From contig CAJJDO010000005.1 in assembly GCA_905183005.1 (NCBI GenBank), forward strand, positions 642,641 to 706,640: DNA of 64,000 bases. The letters run 5' to 3'. Shown here one piece after another: positions 10,810 to 21,875 of the stretch. The notes beneath the pieces are model-generated. The model ran no database searches. It was not told the DNA's origin and worked only from the letters and a program-made list of their open reading frames with translations. This DNA comes from Paramecium pentaurelia. Its lineage: Eukaryota; Ciliophora; Oligohymenophorea; Peniculida; Parameciidae. The position numbers and the translations under genes were made by a program. The stretch's first letter is position 1. Every line of letters begins with the position of its first letter.

Positions 10810-11804
10810 TCATAATTCAATCTATTCATATAAGTTTTATGGTGGTTCGCTGATCATCAAGAAAATTAACAGTACAAAAAAATACTCTGACAAGGGGAAT
10901 TACAATATTATTATAGGTAGAAGTAGCGAAATGGTCACTATTAATATTTAATATTAAAAAATACTTGAAAATTTTTAATCCATTATTATTGGCAAAAGTT
11001 TTAAAATAACAAAGCAAATAAGTAAACCTTACAAGACATTTTGTAAAAAAAGATTATTATGGCTTAGATAGAAGTAAATAAGGAATATGATTGCAAATAC
11101 TATATCAGGTACTCTATTTATCAATATTTTAACAAAAGGTATACTAAGAACTATTGATACATAAAATTAATACTCATAAAGATCACTTGATTTTCATAAA
11201 AATTACTATTTACCATGTCCAATTTTTACATTAATATTATACAAGCTATTAATCTACTAACATAATATTTAAAATTAATTTTTGGTTTGTGTTATTTTTC
11301 TTGCATTAGGGTTTTATTTAGCATTATAATCAATAATACTAATACAAATTATGTAAAACCAAAAAATACTTTTTAATGAGGTAATATTATATTTGTTATT
11401 AAGGGTATTAAGTAAAGTAAACTATAAGTCTCTTAAATATATTAATTATGATACCATTTTCCCTTGTCCTAGTATTTTATATAGCAAATATATCATTGTG
11501 AATTGCAATCTTAATTGACAGGCCAAAAATTAAACCAAACCAACAATAAAAATATTTATGTTTAAGTTTTTAGTTACATCTCCAATAAAGGCTAAGGGAA
11601 TCAATCCCATTTCCCAAATTATTCCTTAAAATTCATTTGAAGTTTGACACGTAATGTAAGCATCATCAGTTTTAATTATAAGTAATCCAATAATAAAAAT
11701 TGATATGTAAGCAACCTAGTTGAAATAATTATTATTGGATATACTTTTTCATACCTTGAAACTCCCTTTAATTCTTCAGCCAAAGAATTTTCTTCTATAA
11801 TCAT
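10810..11804 (-). CDS. Multi-pass membrane protein, transporter-like
   Basis: Three introns (29, 25 and 23 nt) link frames into a 305-residue protein with about seven to eight hydrophobic segments: YISIFIIGLLII, IFIVGLVQFLA, YSLLYLIPLITNIIL, VFFGFTQFVLVLLIIML, IVFAIIFLIYFYL, LLICFVILKLLPII and YFFVLLIFLMI. The N-terminus (MIIEENSLAEELKG) has no signal peptide. Spacing and a charged loop (MLNKTLMQEKQHKPK) after the fourth or fifth segment recall a small major-facilitator protein, perhaps a divergent SLC33 relative, but no diagnostic motif is present. It ends 26 bp from the GAR1 start on the same strand. Function unknown. Confidence 0.6.
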
Positions 11805-11945
11805 TAATGTTTAATAAATATATTATAAATTGACTTATATTAACTCTTTATATAACTATGTATTAAAATAAGAAGCTTAATGAAGGGTTTTCTTTACTCA
11901 TGAGTCTTGGAATATGTAGATGAAGCAAAAATTAGCAAGATAATA

Positions 11946-12437
11946 TCAAAAATCAATATTAGATTCACAAATTTAGGGGCACAAATGGTAACCTTGTGTT
12001 AGGATTGAAGATTTTTGTTTGAATTGATCTGGAATAGTTTTCGACTAGGCATCTAATTGTCTTTTTTTTGGTTATATTTCCTCGCAAGAACTCTCATAAT
12101 CGCTTAAACTTATTTCTTTTAATTATTATTATGGTTTAAGGGCTATTTTCTCAAGAAAATGAGTTAATTTATTGAGAAGCAATTATTTGAGTTTTTTATT
12201 ATCTATTTTGAGAGACATATTTTATTTCTTATTGAGCTATTAATTTTCGAATTCTTCAATCTCGGATAAAACATTCTTTAGATTTCTCAAAGGTTCCCAA
12301 GTATTTTCTGCTTCACTATAACCTTCCCATTTAATACAATATTATAATTCTTTTGAAACAGGATCATAACGTCTGTCTACAATTTTTTCGACAATGTATA
12401 ATTAAGAGTTATGTTTCTGCTTTTGACGGTGTTTCAT
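11946..12437 (-). CDS. Chromodomain protein
   Basis: A 163-residue protein without introns. A chromodomain spans about residues 13-62: YIVEKIVDRRYD, then YCIKWEGYSEAENTWEPL and VLSEIEEFE. The three aromatic positions that form the methyl-lysine cage in HP1 (Tyr of YIVEK, Trp and Tyr of KWEGY) are conserved, so binding of methylated histone H3 is likely. The rest is basic and Ser/Gln rich, with an acidic serine patch (SLSDYESSCEE). No chromoshadow domain is seen, so it is not a full HP1. It is 37 bp downstream of DENR on the same strand. Ciliate chromodomain proteins act in heterochromatin and in genome rearrangement; a role here is inference. Confidence 0.85.
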
Positions 12438-12474
12438 TTATATTTAAAATATATAGATATTTCTGATTTAAATC

Positions 12475-13168
12475 TCATTTTTCTTGAATTGCAATCATGT
12501 CTTCTTTAATTGTTGGATATTCTTTTGGAAGCCATTCCTCTAAATCTACACTCAAGTCCCCTTATAGTTCAATAGCTCCTTTATCATTGATTGAAGAACC
12601 ACAACCAAATTTTTTACTAATTTTTTTTTAAGCTTCTTTGATATCAAGACCTTAAATAAGTAGAATTATTACCATGTTTTTCTAATCCTGATAAAGTTGT
12701 TATAAATTTAGTCCTGTTTCTTTCTTTAACTTTTATATACACCATTTCACTTTCTGTCACCTTGACTTTCTTCTTTTTCTTTTTTTCAGGAGGTTAATCT
12801 TATTATTATTATTATGCTATTTATTCTTGTGGTTATTAGAGATTGGCTTATTTTTCTTATTCTAGTTTGACATCTTCTGGATATATATTTGCATAAAGAT
12901 CTTTAAATGATGTTTTTAACCATTCTTTGCATTCTTAGGGAGCTTTAGAAAATGAACAAAATTCAACAGGTAATGTACATACTTTGCAATAGATGACCTA
13001 TTTAGGATTCTTAGGATTGTTTAATTATTATTCTGGTTGATTTAGTTCTTATTTAAGTTATTTTTATTGTTATTATTGTTGTTACTATTGTTATTGTTTT
13101 TGTTATTGCTCAATTTTCTTTTTGCTTTGTTTCTTCTTTTTAAAAATATCATCATCTGAATCACTCAT
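12475..13168 (-). CDS. DENR: Density-regulated protein DENR (SUI1 domain)
   Basis: The 223-residue product has the DENR layout: an acidic start MSDSDDDIF, a Lys/Gln-rich segment, then the cysteine-containing motif YCKVCTLPVEFCSFS near residue 60. A linker with KKKKKKVKV and a C-terminal SUI1 domain follow (VYIKVKERNRTKFITTLSGL, KKFGCGSSI, ELQGDLS). DENR pairs with MCT-1 to recycle 40S subunits and help reinitiation. One 22-nt intron lies inside the SUI1 domain. Poly-Gln between acidic start and Cys motif is larger than in animals. The start faces eL43 (50 bp apart, divergent), so the two translation genes may share a promoter region. Confidence 0.92.
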
Positions 13169-13218
13169 AGTTTTTCAATTATTTAAAAATAAATTAAAGA
13201 TTTTAATTATTATTTGAA

Positions 13219-13680
13219 ATGACCAAAAAAACAAAGAAGGTAGGAATTACAGGAAAATATGGTACCAGATATGGTGCATCTTTAAGAAAAATTATTAAGA
13301 AGTTCGAAATTTCATAACATCAAAGATATTTCAACACTTTTACTGGAGCTGTAATATATATTATAATATTCTAGCATTCACTCAAAAGATAAGCTATTGG
13401 TATTTGGAGATGCACATAAACTGGATTATAAATTGCTGGTGGTGCTTGGGAAGTCAAGTATTATTTTATTTCATTTATTAGTACTCCTGCTGGATTATCT
13501 GCAAAATAAGGTATGTTGAGAATCAAGAAATTAAAGGAGGATGCTGAAGTTGAAGTCAAGGATGAAAAGAAAGAATAAAAAAAACAATAACCAAAAGAGT
13601 AAAAGGAATAAACCAAAGAACAACCCAAGGAACAAACCAAAAAAACATAACCAAAAAAATAATAAGCAAAGAAACAATGA
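13219..13680 (+). CDS. RPL37A: Ribosomal protein eL43 (L37A), zinc-ribbon cysteines mostly lost
   Basis: Residues 1-90 match eL43: KKVGITGKYGTRYGASLRK, FEISQHQRYF, AIGIWRC and AGGAW. Two 24-nt introns. In the family four cysteines hold zinc (C-x2-C ... C-x2-C). Here they read Asn, Thr, Cys and Thr, so only one remains and zinc binding is unlikely. The protein also carries a 45-residue Lys/Gln/Glu-rich tail (repeats such as KEQTKEQPKEQ), giving 137 residues against about 92 usually. Either this ribosome uses a zinc-free form or a second, canonical paralog exists elsewhere. The C-terminal extension may lie on the subunit surface. Confidence 0.9.
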
Positions 13681-13712
13681 GTATATTAATCAAATATAAT
13701 AATAATTAAAAT

Positions 13713-14117
13713 ATGAATAAATTAATATCTACTGTTGTGAAGAGTATGCAATCACAAGCTCCTTTATATGCTTATCACTTTCCTAATGGTTCTGTCTATA
13801 ACAATGTACCATATCATCTATTCTTTAGCCAGCAGTAACTGCTAAGAGAATCATTAAGGTGGTTGGAGAAAGATTAAGAAAAATAGATCCAGAAAGAGTA
13901 AATCAAGATTTAATTATCTTTATAGTGGGAGTCGACACCAATTACATTTAACACTAATTGGAATGATGCAGCAGGATATGTTGATGTTGCTACTTGTATT
14001 CACATTCATGATGCTCTTGAAAAGGAGTTTGGTATTGAGATCAAGGATAGAGCTTTCCTTGTTTCCAGTATTGAAACTGCATTTTACATAGTAAACATTC
14101 ATCACGATAGTCATTGA
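13713..14117 (+). CDS. Mitochondrial acyl-carrier-like protein without the 4'-phosphopantetheine serine
   Basis: After removal of two introns (23 and 28 nt) a 117-residue protein appears. Its N-terminus looks like a mitochondrial leader (MNKLISTVVKSMQSQ). The rest follows the acyl carrier helix pattern: VTAKRIIKVVGERLRK, then YVDVATCIHIHDALEKEFGI, EIKDR and SSIETAFYIV. In ACP the second helix starts with Asp-Ser-Leu, and Ser carries phosphopantetheine. Here the matching place reads Gly-Tyr-Val, so no prosthetic group can be attached. Ciliate complex I contains ACP-type subunits, which makes a structural role in that complex or in mitoribosome assembly plausible (inference). An unrelated helical protein is less likely. 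Confidence 0.6.
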
Positions 14118-14159
14118 GATATATCAAAAATATAAAAATTTAAAACATTATTTTAATTT

Positions 14160-15613
14160 ATGTCTTAATAACTATTTAAGGTGTATTTGCAATCCATTTA
14201 ACATACTTTCAAGGATTTACCAAAAGGAAACTTTTATTGGAGATTTCATAAAAGAGATATCAATAAGATTGTTACTACTCCTTGTCCAGTAGATTCACCA
14301 ACAAAAGAAACAGAAATATAATTGTTTAAAGAATTAAGAGCATAAATTGGAGTCAGAGAAGACTTTGTTTGTCCTCAATGTCCTCATCATGCAAAATGTT
14401 AGAAGGCATTTTAATAAGCAGAGGGAGGTAATATGTAAACATTACTATTACCAAATCTTTCTAAATTTTTAGAAACCATTAGTACTCATTAAATGAATTT
14501 GTAAATTATTATTTTATTCATTTTAGACAAAATGATTAAAAAAGTTTTTGGTTGTCTAGTACAAGAGTTTTAGATACATTTCATTCCATTTTGATTGATT
14601 TTCAACTTAATCAAAATAAACTTAATGAATAATTTTTGAGTGATATAGCTTAAGTTTCTGAAAATGAATCTATTCATCAATAAGAACCAAGTAAAAGATC
14701 AGATAAATATACAAAAAAAGCTGATTTTTTAGAGGATTAAAATACTTAACCAAAAAAAGAAGGTAGAAGACCTGAAACTGAAGAATTTGATAATTATAAT
14801 AAGCATTAAGGCAGAAGATAGAATTATAATGATAATTCTGAGAGTAGTAGTAGATACGAAAAATTTAATAGATATGATAAGGGGGACAAATATACTAATA
14901 AATATGATAGATCAGATTAATTCAATAAAAGAGATAGATTTGATAGATATGATAATTCATATAAATAAGATCGTCATTTTGATTAAGATAAATATAATGA
15001 TTCTGGTAGATATGATAAATATGCAAATAAATAAGATAAATATGAAAGATATGATAACAAAGATAGATATAATAGAAAAGACAGGCCTTAGAAGTATGAT
15101 AGAGAAACAAATGGAGATTAATTTAGAGAAAATAGAAGTTTTGATAAATATGAAGATAGAAGTTAAAGATATGACAGAAGTGAAAGAAGAGATAAATTTG
15201 ATAGAAATGATAGAAGTGAAAGAGGTTTTAAAGGAGATAGATTTGAAAGAAGAAATACAGATTATAGTGAAGAAAGTAAAGAAACATCAAGAAATTATAA
15301 AGGTAGAAGAGATGATTTTTAGGATAATGTTAATAACAATGAAAAAAGTCATTATGAAAATGATAGATTTTAAAAAAATAATAAATAAACAAAAGTTAAA
15401 GAAGAAGATGATTTCAATACATTTGTTAAATAAAGAGAACAATATTTGAAAGAAAAAGAAGATAATTTTGAAGGAGATAAAAAATAATATTAGAATAAAA
15501 AAGATGTTAAGAGTGTTTAATAAAATGAATAAGCAAATTTAAATGAAATTAATGATGAGGAAACTCCATAAGGTAGAAAAGTTAAAAGGAGTATGAAATT
15601 TAAAATTTAATGA
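14160..15613 (+). CDS. Cys-motif protein with long Arg/Tyr/Asp-rich repeat tail
   Basis: A 475-residue protein with one 26-nt intron. Residues 1-140 are globular and contain KGNFYWRFHKRDINK and the cysteine cluster FVCPQCPHHAKCQKAF. Two thirds of the remainder is a charged low-complexity region built from units like DRYDK, RYDN, KYDR and RYDRS, with SER/RDK blocks resembling RS or RD splicing-factor tails. The end (TPQGRKVKRSMKFKI) is basic. The cysteine motif (C-x2-C-x4-C) may bind metal. Such tails often bind RNA or form condensates, so an RNA-related role is inferred; no family is recognised for the N-terminal part. Confidence 0.65.
14800..15300 (+). repeat. Coding tandem-like Arg-Tyr-Asp repeats
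   Basis: Within the previous gene, codons for short units of the form (R/K)-Y-D-(K/R/N) recur every 8-12 residues for about 500 bp. Individual units differ, so this is an old, diverged repeat rather than a recent expansion. The repeat also produces long shadow frames on both strands. Confidence 0.6.
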
Positions 15614-15883
15614 ATTTGAAATATTTTATTTTATATAAATTAATTATCAGATATGGATGAAGTTAATAAATATAATTTATATATTATTCATTTATAAATA
15701 ATTTTAAGGCTCATATTATTTATAATTTATATTAAAATATCTATATACCTAATTATAAATGTTGTATATATAAAGGATTTTACATTTTTATTCTATAGGT
15801 TATCTTAAATATAGAGTAATTGTATAATTTTAAATAACAAATTCATATACATATAAATAATTAAATAGCATATAAATATATAT
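15614..15883. other. Intergenic AT-rich spacer
   Basis: The 270 bp between two same-strand genes are over 85% A+T with several ATATAT runs. I see no open frame of interest, RNA gene or conserved motif. It presumably contains the 3' end of the upstream transcript and the promoter of the next. Confidence 0.5.
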
Positions 15884-17581
15884 ATGAAATAATAATTTTT
15901 ACAAATTAGACTTTAAGACTCATAATAGGAGAGATCTTGTATTTCCTTAGAAAACATGATTGAGATGCTCAAGGATCCAGATTTTATATAGAAGTGTCAA
16001 TAATGTTAATATGATTATGAATTAATTGAATTATTTCCTTTAGTAGGTTATGGTATTACGATTATTAAAACAAAAAAAAATTCAGAAACTAAAATAAAGG
16101 TTACATAGTTTTCTAAAGTTGAGAAAATTATAGATCTAACCTATTTGGATTTAAAAAAAATCTCTAGAAAGGAAGGAATGCCAAACTGTATTTTGCCTTT
16201 ATTATCCTCATAAGAAGCAAATGCTGAATTATTAACGTGTGAACTATTTAAAAGAAAGATTTCTTACATAGTACATGAAAAATTAGATTCTTATAAAGAA
16301 GACACTTACTTTTATTTACTTTAAGCTAGTATTCATCATATAATTAAGAAAGAGGGAATTTAATCTTGGGGAAGAGAGATTATGTTCCTAGTATTTGAAA
16401 CTTGTAAGTAAGTATTTATTAATACTCCATTTTTTTGTAATTCAATAGCGACTTAGTAATTCTAATAATCTAAGTTTTAACTTCTAAACTTATTCTGTTT
16501 ATTTTAAATGGGACAGTTAACAACAGAAAAAATTTTTTAACATTATATTAAACCAAATATAATACTTGAAAATTATCAGAAATTAGATGAAGATTAAATC
16601 TAAATATTTTTTGATAATTTAAGATTTGAAAATATTAATTAGATTTATGAGAATATCTTTCAATTTATGGAAAATTATTTAAGGGAGAATAATTATTTTA
16701 TTATTAAACTAACATAAAAGAAAATTATATATGGAGTTTTAGATTATATGATACCAAAAGAAAATTAATGGGAAAATCTAGAAAAACTTTAATAAATTTA
16801 AGATTAAGGGATGGAAATACAAAAATTAAAATATTTCACAATTTCAACTATCTATTTAAAACTTTTAAATAATCTATTTGAAGAATATAATGATGAAAAG
16901 AAAATTAAATATTTTTAATCATTCTCTCAACATTATGAAGAAGATAATGAATAATCATTTCAATATTTTCTTATGTAGCATATTAAGTATTAAGATATTT
17001 ATGAAATTTATGAATTATATAAATAAACACAAAATAATTTTTAAGAAGATGATCCTATTTTTATAGAAAAATATTAATTTATAGCTATTCGCTTTATTGT
17101 GAATAAAATACCAATTGATTAAATTAAGAATACAAATCCTTAAAGTTATAAGGACTTAAAATAGTTAAAAGAATTAGAAAGAATATAAGAATATTTATAA
17201 ATATTTTAAAAAATCTTTTCGTTAAGTGATGTATAAGCTAAATAAATTAATAAGATAATAATTGAGGAAGTATAAAATTTGACTTGGTTGAATTATTTAT
17301 CATCAATTACTAATTTTAAGGAAGAGAATTCAATTAAATAATTCTTATTAAATTTTATTTCTCATCTATAAGGATGGAAATCAAAATAATAATAGGAAGC
17401 TTGTGCAAAAAATTTAATTGAACTTAGTAGATTTAGTTTTTTATTATTACAAAGGACAAGAATGTTAGGATCAATAAAAACGTTTAATTAATAATAACTT
17501 TAGGAAATTTTAACTAGGGATAGATAAAAGGAATTCTTTTGTAAGAAAATATTTGAAGTTAGTAAAACAATTAAAGGATGA
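15884..17581 (+). CDS. Unknown 565-residue protein
   Basis: An intron-free frame. Two in-frame starts are possible: 15884 (MKQQFLQIRL...) or 15956 (MIEMLKDPDF); the first is taken because the intervening residues look coding. Near the N-terminus a C-x2-C pair occurs (QKCQQCQYDYELIEL). The rest is a mixed alpha-helical sequence rich in Leu, Glu, Gln and Asn. There are recurring amphipathic helices but no catalytic or membrane motif. It could be a HEAT/ARM-like or coiled scaffold, which is only an impression. A 45-nt stretch at 16405-16449 has intron-like ends but stays in frame and is long for this genome, so it is kept as coding. It is convergent with the F-BAR/TBC gene, 27 bp apart. Confidence 0.55.
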
Positions 17582-17608
17582 TTTGTTAATATATATTTTA
17601 TTTCTCCA

Positions 17609-20357
17609 TCATAAATGATTTAAATTAATTTAATCTATCTTTTCTCTTAGTTAATAATACTCTCTTTCAAGTTCTGTAATTAACTGTTTCTTAATAGATA
17701 TTTTCAAATTTTTAACATTTGTGAAATAAGGTACATCAATTTATTATTCAATTTGTTATCTATAAAATTGAGTTTTAGATAAATTATTTAAAAATTTCTA
17801 ACTCTAATCGAAATCTAATTCTATTAATATTTTTTCATAGAATTTCAATAATCCAATTGTAGATTAATAAAATCCTGTCCACCCCCTTGCAATTACTATT
17901 TCAAATATATCAAAACAAACTTAATTATTTTCTACTTAACTTAAATTAATAGAATTAGTATATAATGTGACATACCATGCCTAATAATTTATAATAAAAA
18001 TACAGTAGCAAATTACGGACTTTCAATTTATAATTATTTCCAATGTATAAATAATCTTGGTATAAATATGGCTATTAGTCTATCTAAAATATAAAAATGC
18101 ATTCTCATAGATTTTAATCCTTCTAAAAAAATGTCTCTTAATAATTTTTCTAATAATGATCTGAATAGTCTAAATGACAATTCTTCATTTAAATTTGTAA
18201 CATATAAGAAGAAAACCATTAACATATTCATTCCTTAATAATATGATATTTCAGGATTATCAAAAGCATGTAATCTTAGTAAATTTTCAAGTTTATTTTC
18301 ATATTAATTAATAATTTGATCTCTCTATTCACAATCAGTTGAAAATGATCTTTTAATGTCTACTACTATACTTCTCTCTATTTCTCTTGATAATTTCTTG
18401 CTTGCAGATAGATAATCTTATTAAATTTTTTTATAATTAACTTCTATATCTAATAGTTCACTCCATAATCTTACTCTTTATTATAGATTCAAAAGTGCTG
18501 TTTATTCAGAAACAAGAAAATATTGAATCATTTTAGTTTTAATAGTTTTTGAATATTCTTTAGAAATACATATTACATTAAGATAGTTTTCATTAAATTA
18601 TAAGTATTTAAGTGATTTAATCAAACAATAAATTGTATTTTTTCTTTTACCAAATTTTTATGATAATTATTTTTATCTAATTTATGGTTAAAATTCTTTG
18701 AGCATTTAATTAGCCTCTTATAATTCAATAAATGGTATAGAACATGATGGTTTCATTTAAATATTTGTAATAATTTCCATAATAATTGATGATGTAGTTT
18801 ATGGAGGTAAATTAGATGCTATTAATATTAAATTTACTATATTAATAGATTCATTTTATGTGATTTTTCTTGTTTTAGTTGAAAATAAACCATTAAAAAT
18901 TGAATCTTATTTTTGATCGATTTCTTTTGGTAATTGTATTTTAGAATTAGGAGTTTGAAGAAATGAAACATATTTCAATGTTATATCTATCATTTATTTT
19001 TGTAAATGATAATTTGTAAGTAATTCTTCATATATTGAATTCCATAATCTTTATGAATAAAAGATTTCTACTTTTTTACTTATTTTACTAAGAAGAGAAC
19101 ATCCTTAATCACTTTTTAAGGATAAACTTATATAAACGATCTAAAGGAATTATTAAATAAGTTTAGAAGATGGTTTTTAATTTTAAAAATCATCTTCAAA
19201 CCATTTAAATAATTTGAAAATTAGAATACGAAAAAAATTTGATTGAAAATGTGATTATAATTAAACCACATTTTTTTATTTTAATTCTGATAAGAGAAAT
19301 GACACAATTTCTTCTCTCTCTTTACTAGTAAGATTAGGGATTAGTTTAATTTTGTAAAGCAATTAAAGATTTTATCTAATATATACAATATGTAACTTAC
19401 TATGGTTTTTCAATTAATTATTTTATAAATCTAAAATCTTCATCTTTAAAATTGGAATTTTTAGAAGAATCTGATTCTTATAAAAGAATTGCTGCCTTAT
19501 TTCTAAAGTATTCATCTCTACTAGTAAACATCTCACATTTTGGTTCATTCATAAAATCAATCATTTTTTTTGATTGTATACACAATTCTCCATATAGATC
19601 TCTAGTTTTAAATTTTTCTCTTTAGATTTCAAATGATTAATGTAATTTTTCATTTGTTATTTTAGCAGGTTATTTGAACATGTATTCTAAGGCTTCTATG
19701 AATTTTACAAAAGTTTATTCTGTTACTGTCAATCGTGTTTCTTCATTTAATTAATATTATTCATAATATTGTGGTAATTCTTTAAAAAATTGTTCCCACA
19801 TACAATTCATTTAATTAAGAGATAATTTATATTGTTGTTCATTTTATGCTTAAAATGTTTAATTTTAATCCTCATAATAGCTATTTATTAATTTATTTAT
19901 ACTCAGCTGCTTTGTGTTTCAATAATTCATTTGATGCTTTTAAATTATCCAATAATAGTCCATAACTTTTAGATATTGTATTATTTAAATGACTATAATT
20001 GGCTTCAAATTAATAAAATGGTTCTATGGCCTCTTCAAATAAGATTTCTGATCTTGATTTAATGATATGACTAATTGATAATATATAATTAGATAAGACA
20101 GTGTTTTATGATAATGTCTCTTCATCATCTACTTAAACACTTAGTAATTTCTAAATGTCAAAGATATATAATTACATATAAGTGTTGCAAATCTTCGCTG
20201 AATTTTTTCTTTAAAATAAATCTTAAAATATTACGCATAATTGATGAACTTCTAACATGAATTGTTTTTACACATTAATTGACTTAACACTTGTATTCAT
20301 ACACTCATCTAAGAATTATTTTGTTTTGAATGGCTATTCTATATTTTTAAGCTTCAT
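17609..20357 (-). CDS. F-BAR and TBC domain protein (putative Rab GTPase-activating protein)
   Basis: The 892-residue product starts with an FCH/F-BAR-like half of long helices: MKLKNIEQPFKTKQFLDEC, later QMNCMWEQFFKELPQYYEQ and EETRLTVTEQTFVKFIEA. This half fits membrane-curving dimers. A middle linker (NLTSKEREEIVSFLLSELK) leads to a C-terminal TBC domain from about residue 620. The TBC arginine finger region is DIKRSF and the glutamine finger is YYQGMN. The domain ends AWYVTLYTN and WTGFYQSTIGLLKFYE. Both catalytic fingers are present, so it should stimulate GTP hydrolysis on a Rab. Three introns (22, 25, 23 nt) give an exact reading frame. F-BAR plus TBC suggests Rab inactivation at curved membranes such as endocytic or phagosomal sites. 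Confidence 0.75.
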
Positions 20358-20418
20358 AAAACTTATTAAAATAATTTTAAAGAATTAATAAGAAAAAAAC
20401 AAACAAAATCGTAAAGTA

Positions 20419-21372
20419 TCATTTTAAATCCAATTTCTATTTGAAATCTTGAAATATTTATTCAGCTTACTGATCTTATTCATTAATATGTGATAATATC
20501 TAAATAATTAAAATAAAATAAATTACTCCTTTTGAAGCAGTTTTAAGTTATTCTAATTTCTTTGTATTAGACATCAAAACTTAAATTTAATTTTATCTCT
20601 TTATCATTTCTAATTAAAATTCTGGATCATTTTATTGAGTTACCTCAAATTCTTTTTATCTTTTTTCTTATAATCTTACTAAATGTTTAACATTGAATAG
20701 CATATCAAAACTTCTAATTGGTTATTTAGTTGTATAAGCTTAAAAGTTTGGTTATTTATTAATTAATTTAGGAACTGGAGAATCATTAAATGATGTTGTA
20801 TCTATTTTATTTTGATTTATTTTATCTTAGATGCCTTGAGTTTCATATTTTTCATGATAATGCATTTATGGAAGTGTAAAATTGCTTCTTGTATGCTTTT
20901 ATATATGTCTTATAGACTTCTTATTTTCATGAAAATTATTAATCTTTAACTTAAAGTCTTTATGAGTTTAATCCTAACTAAGTTTCCTTTTTTTTAATTC
21001 ATCATCTAAGATTTTTTTATTACAGAAATCTATAAATTAGATTATTTTTGGTGCTGTTATCATTGTACTAATTTATGATTTAGCAATATGAGAAATTTCA
21101 CTCTGTTCTGATTTGAATTTTGGATAACAGGCATTCTTAAGATTGATAGGTTCACTCTTATCACAAATTTAATAATCAATAGTCGATATTTGTTTCTTCT
21201 ATTTATAAATTGAATATACTGCATCTTAGACTGCTGTTGCACAACTTTTATTCCTTAAGCTGGATAACTTTTGATTTCTAAAGGATGAAGCTGTAGTCAT
21301 GAAACTAGGAACTTACATATTAGGAGGTCTTTAAGCATTATAGAGAATGAAATCCTTTTCTGGAGAGAGCAT
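20419..21372 (-). CDS. Unknown basic protein
   Basis: About 308-317 residues, starting MLSPEKDFILYNAQRPPN. It is rich in Lys, Gln, Asn and Ser, with a C-terminal helical, possibly coiled region (VKHLVRLQEKRQKEFEV). A 27-nt GT...AG segment near the end (about 20500-20526) is in phase and would add a hydrophobic stretch if retained; splicing it out gives a more natural sequence. No motif recognised. It sits 61 bp upstream of the F-BAR/TBC start on the same strand. Similar short basic proteins are common in ciliate cortex, which is context rather than evidence. Confidence 0.55.
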
Positions 21373-21448
21373 ATATAAACTTATTATTTTTATTTTAAGA
21401 AATGAAAATTTCAGTCATTGAGATTATTCACTTTAACTAAATAATATG

Positions 21449-21855
21449 TCAAAGAATTTAATAGGGACCTATTCCTACTTCAGCCTTACAATGTGGACAT
21501 TAATGAATAGCATCTTGGCATTCATCTACACAGCAAGGAATCCAAAAGCAAAATATTCTATATTAATCAAAATTTAGTATACGTCGTTAGTAAAAAGAGT
21601 AAATAACCAACCATTATTGTAGCTGCTCCAACTTCACGTATAATAATAGTTGTTCCTTGTTATTTACATTGAGGACAAACAACTGTTATTGGTATTCTTT
21701 TCATATTGGCATGATAATTCACTCGAATTAGAGCTCTTAAGAATAATTAAGATCAAAAATTACTATGATTATCTATAATCTGAATCTATTGTGATTTCAG
21801 TCTCATTAATAACAGGTGCAATTATTGTCGATGAATTATCTTAAAGAGTTTACAT
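21449..21855 (-). CDS. LITAF-domain membrane-associated zinc-ribbon protein
   Basis: A 117-residue protein with two introns (28 and 25 nt). It shows the split LITAF zinc ribbon: VVCPQCKQQG, a hydrophobic membrane-inserted stretch (AATIMVGYLLFLL ... FCFWIPCCVDEC), then IHQCPHCKAEVG. In the family the two C-x2-C knuckles join on the cytosolic face while the hydrophobic middle dips into late endosomal or lysosomal membrane. LITAF/CDIP1 proteins recruit trafficking factors. The acidic N-terminus (about 45 residues) is variable, as in relatives. Its start is only 20 bp from the RRP5 start on the other strand. Confidence 0.88.
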
Positions 21856-21875
21856 AATTATTAAAAATTTAATTA
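21856..21875. promoter_or_regulatory. 20-bp divergent intergenic region (bidirectional promoter inferred)
   Basis: Only 20 bp separate the ATG of the LITAF-domain gene (minus) from the ATG of RRP5 (plus). Transcription signals for both must lie here or inside coding sequence. No TATA-like element can be singled out, because the whole spacer is A+T. Confidence 0.4.

Noticed and set aside
10835..10940. Possible tRNA or C/D snoRNA (GGTTCG- and TGATGA-like words)
   Set aside because: The minus strand here is the continuous coding end of the transporter-like gene, and neither a cloverleaf nor paired C and D boxes with a terminal stem can be formed.
10622..10951. Plus-strand frame rich in Ser/Thr
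   Set aside because: Antisense shadow of the Gly/Arg-rich part of GAR1 and of the adjacent minus-strand gene.
14787..15449. Long standard-code frame of about 220 codons with Ile/Met/Lys-rich composition
   Set aside because: It is an out-of-frame shadow of the Arg/Tyr/Asp repeat gene.
19301..19330. Apparent two-base slippage in a GA tract breaking the F-BAR/TBC gene
   Set aside because: A first reading lost one GA unit. Base-by-base recounting gave AAAGAGAGAGAAG, the frame is intact (TSKEREEIVSF), and the full coding length is a multiple of three.
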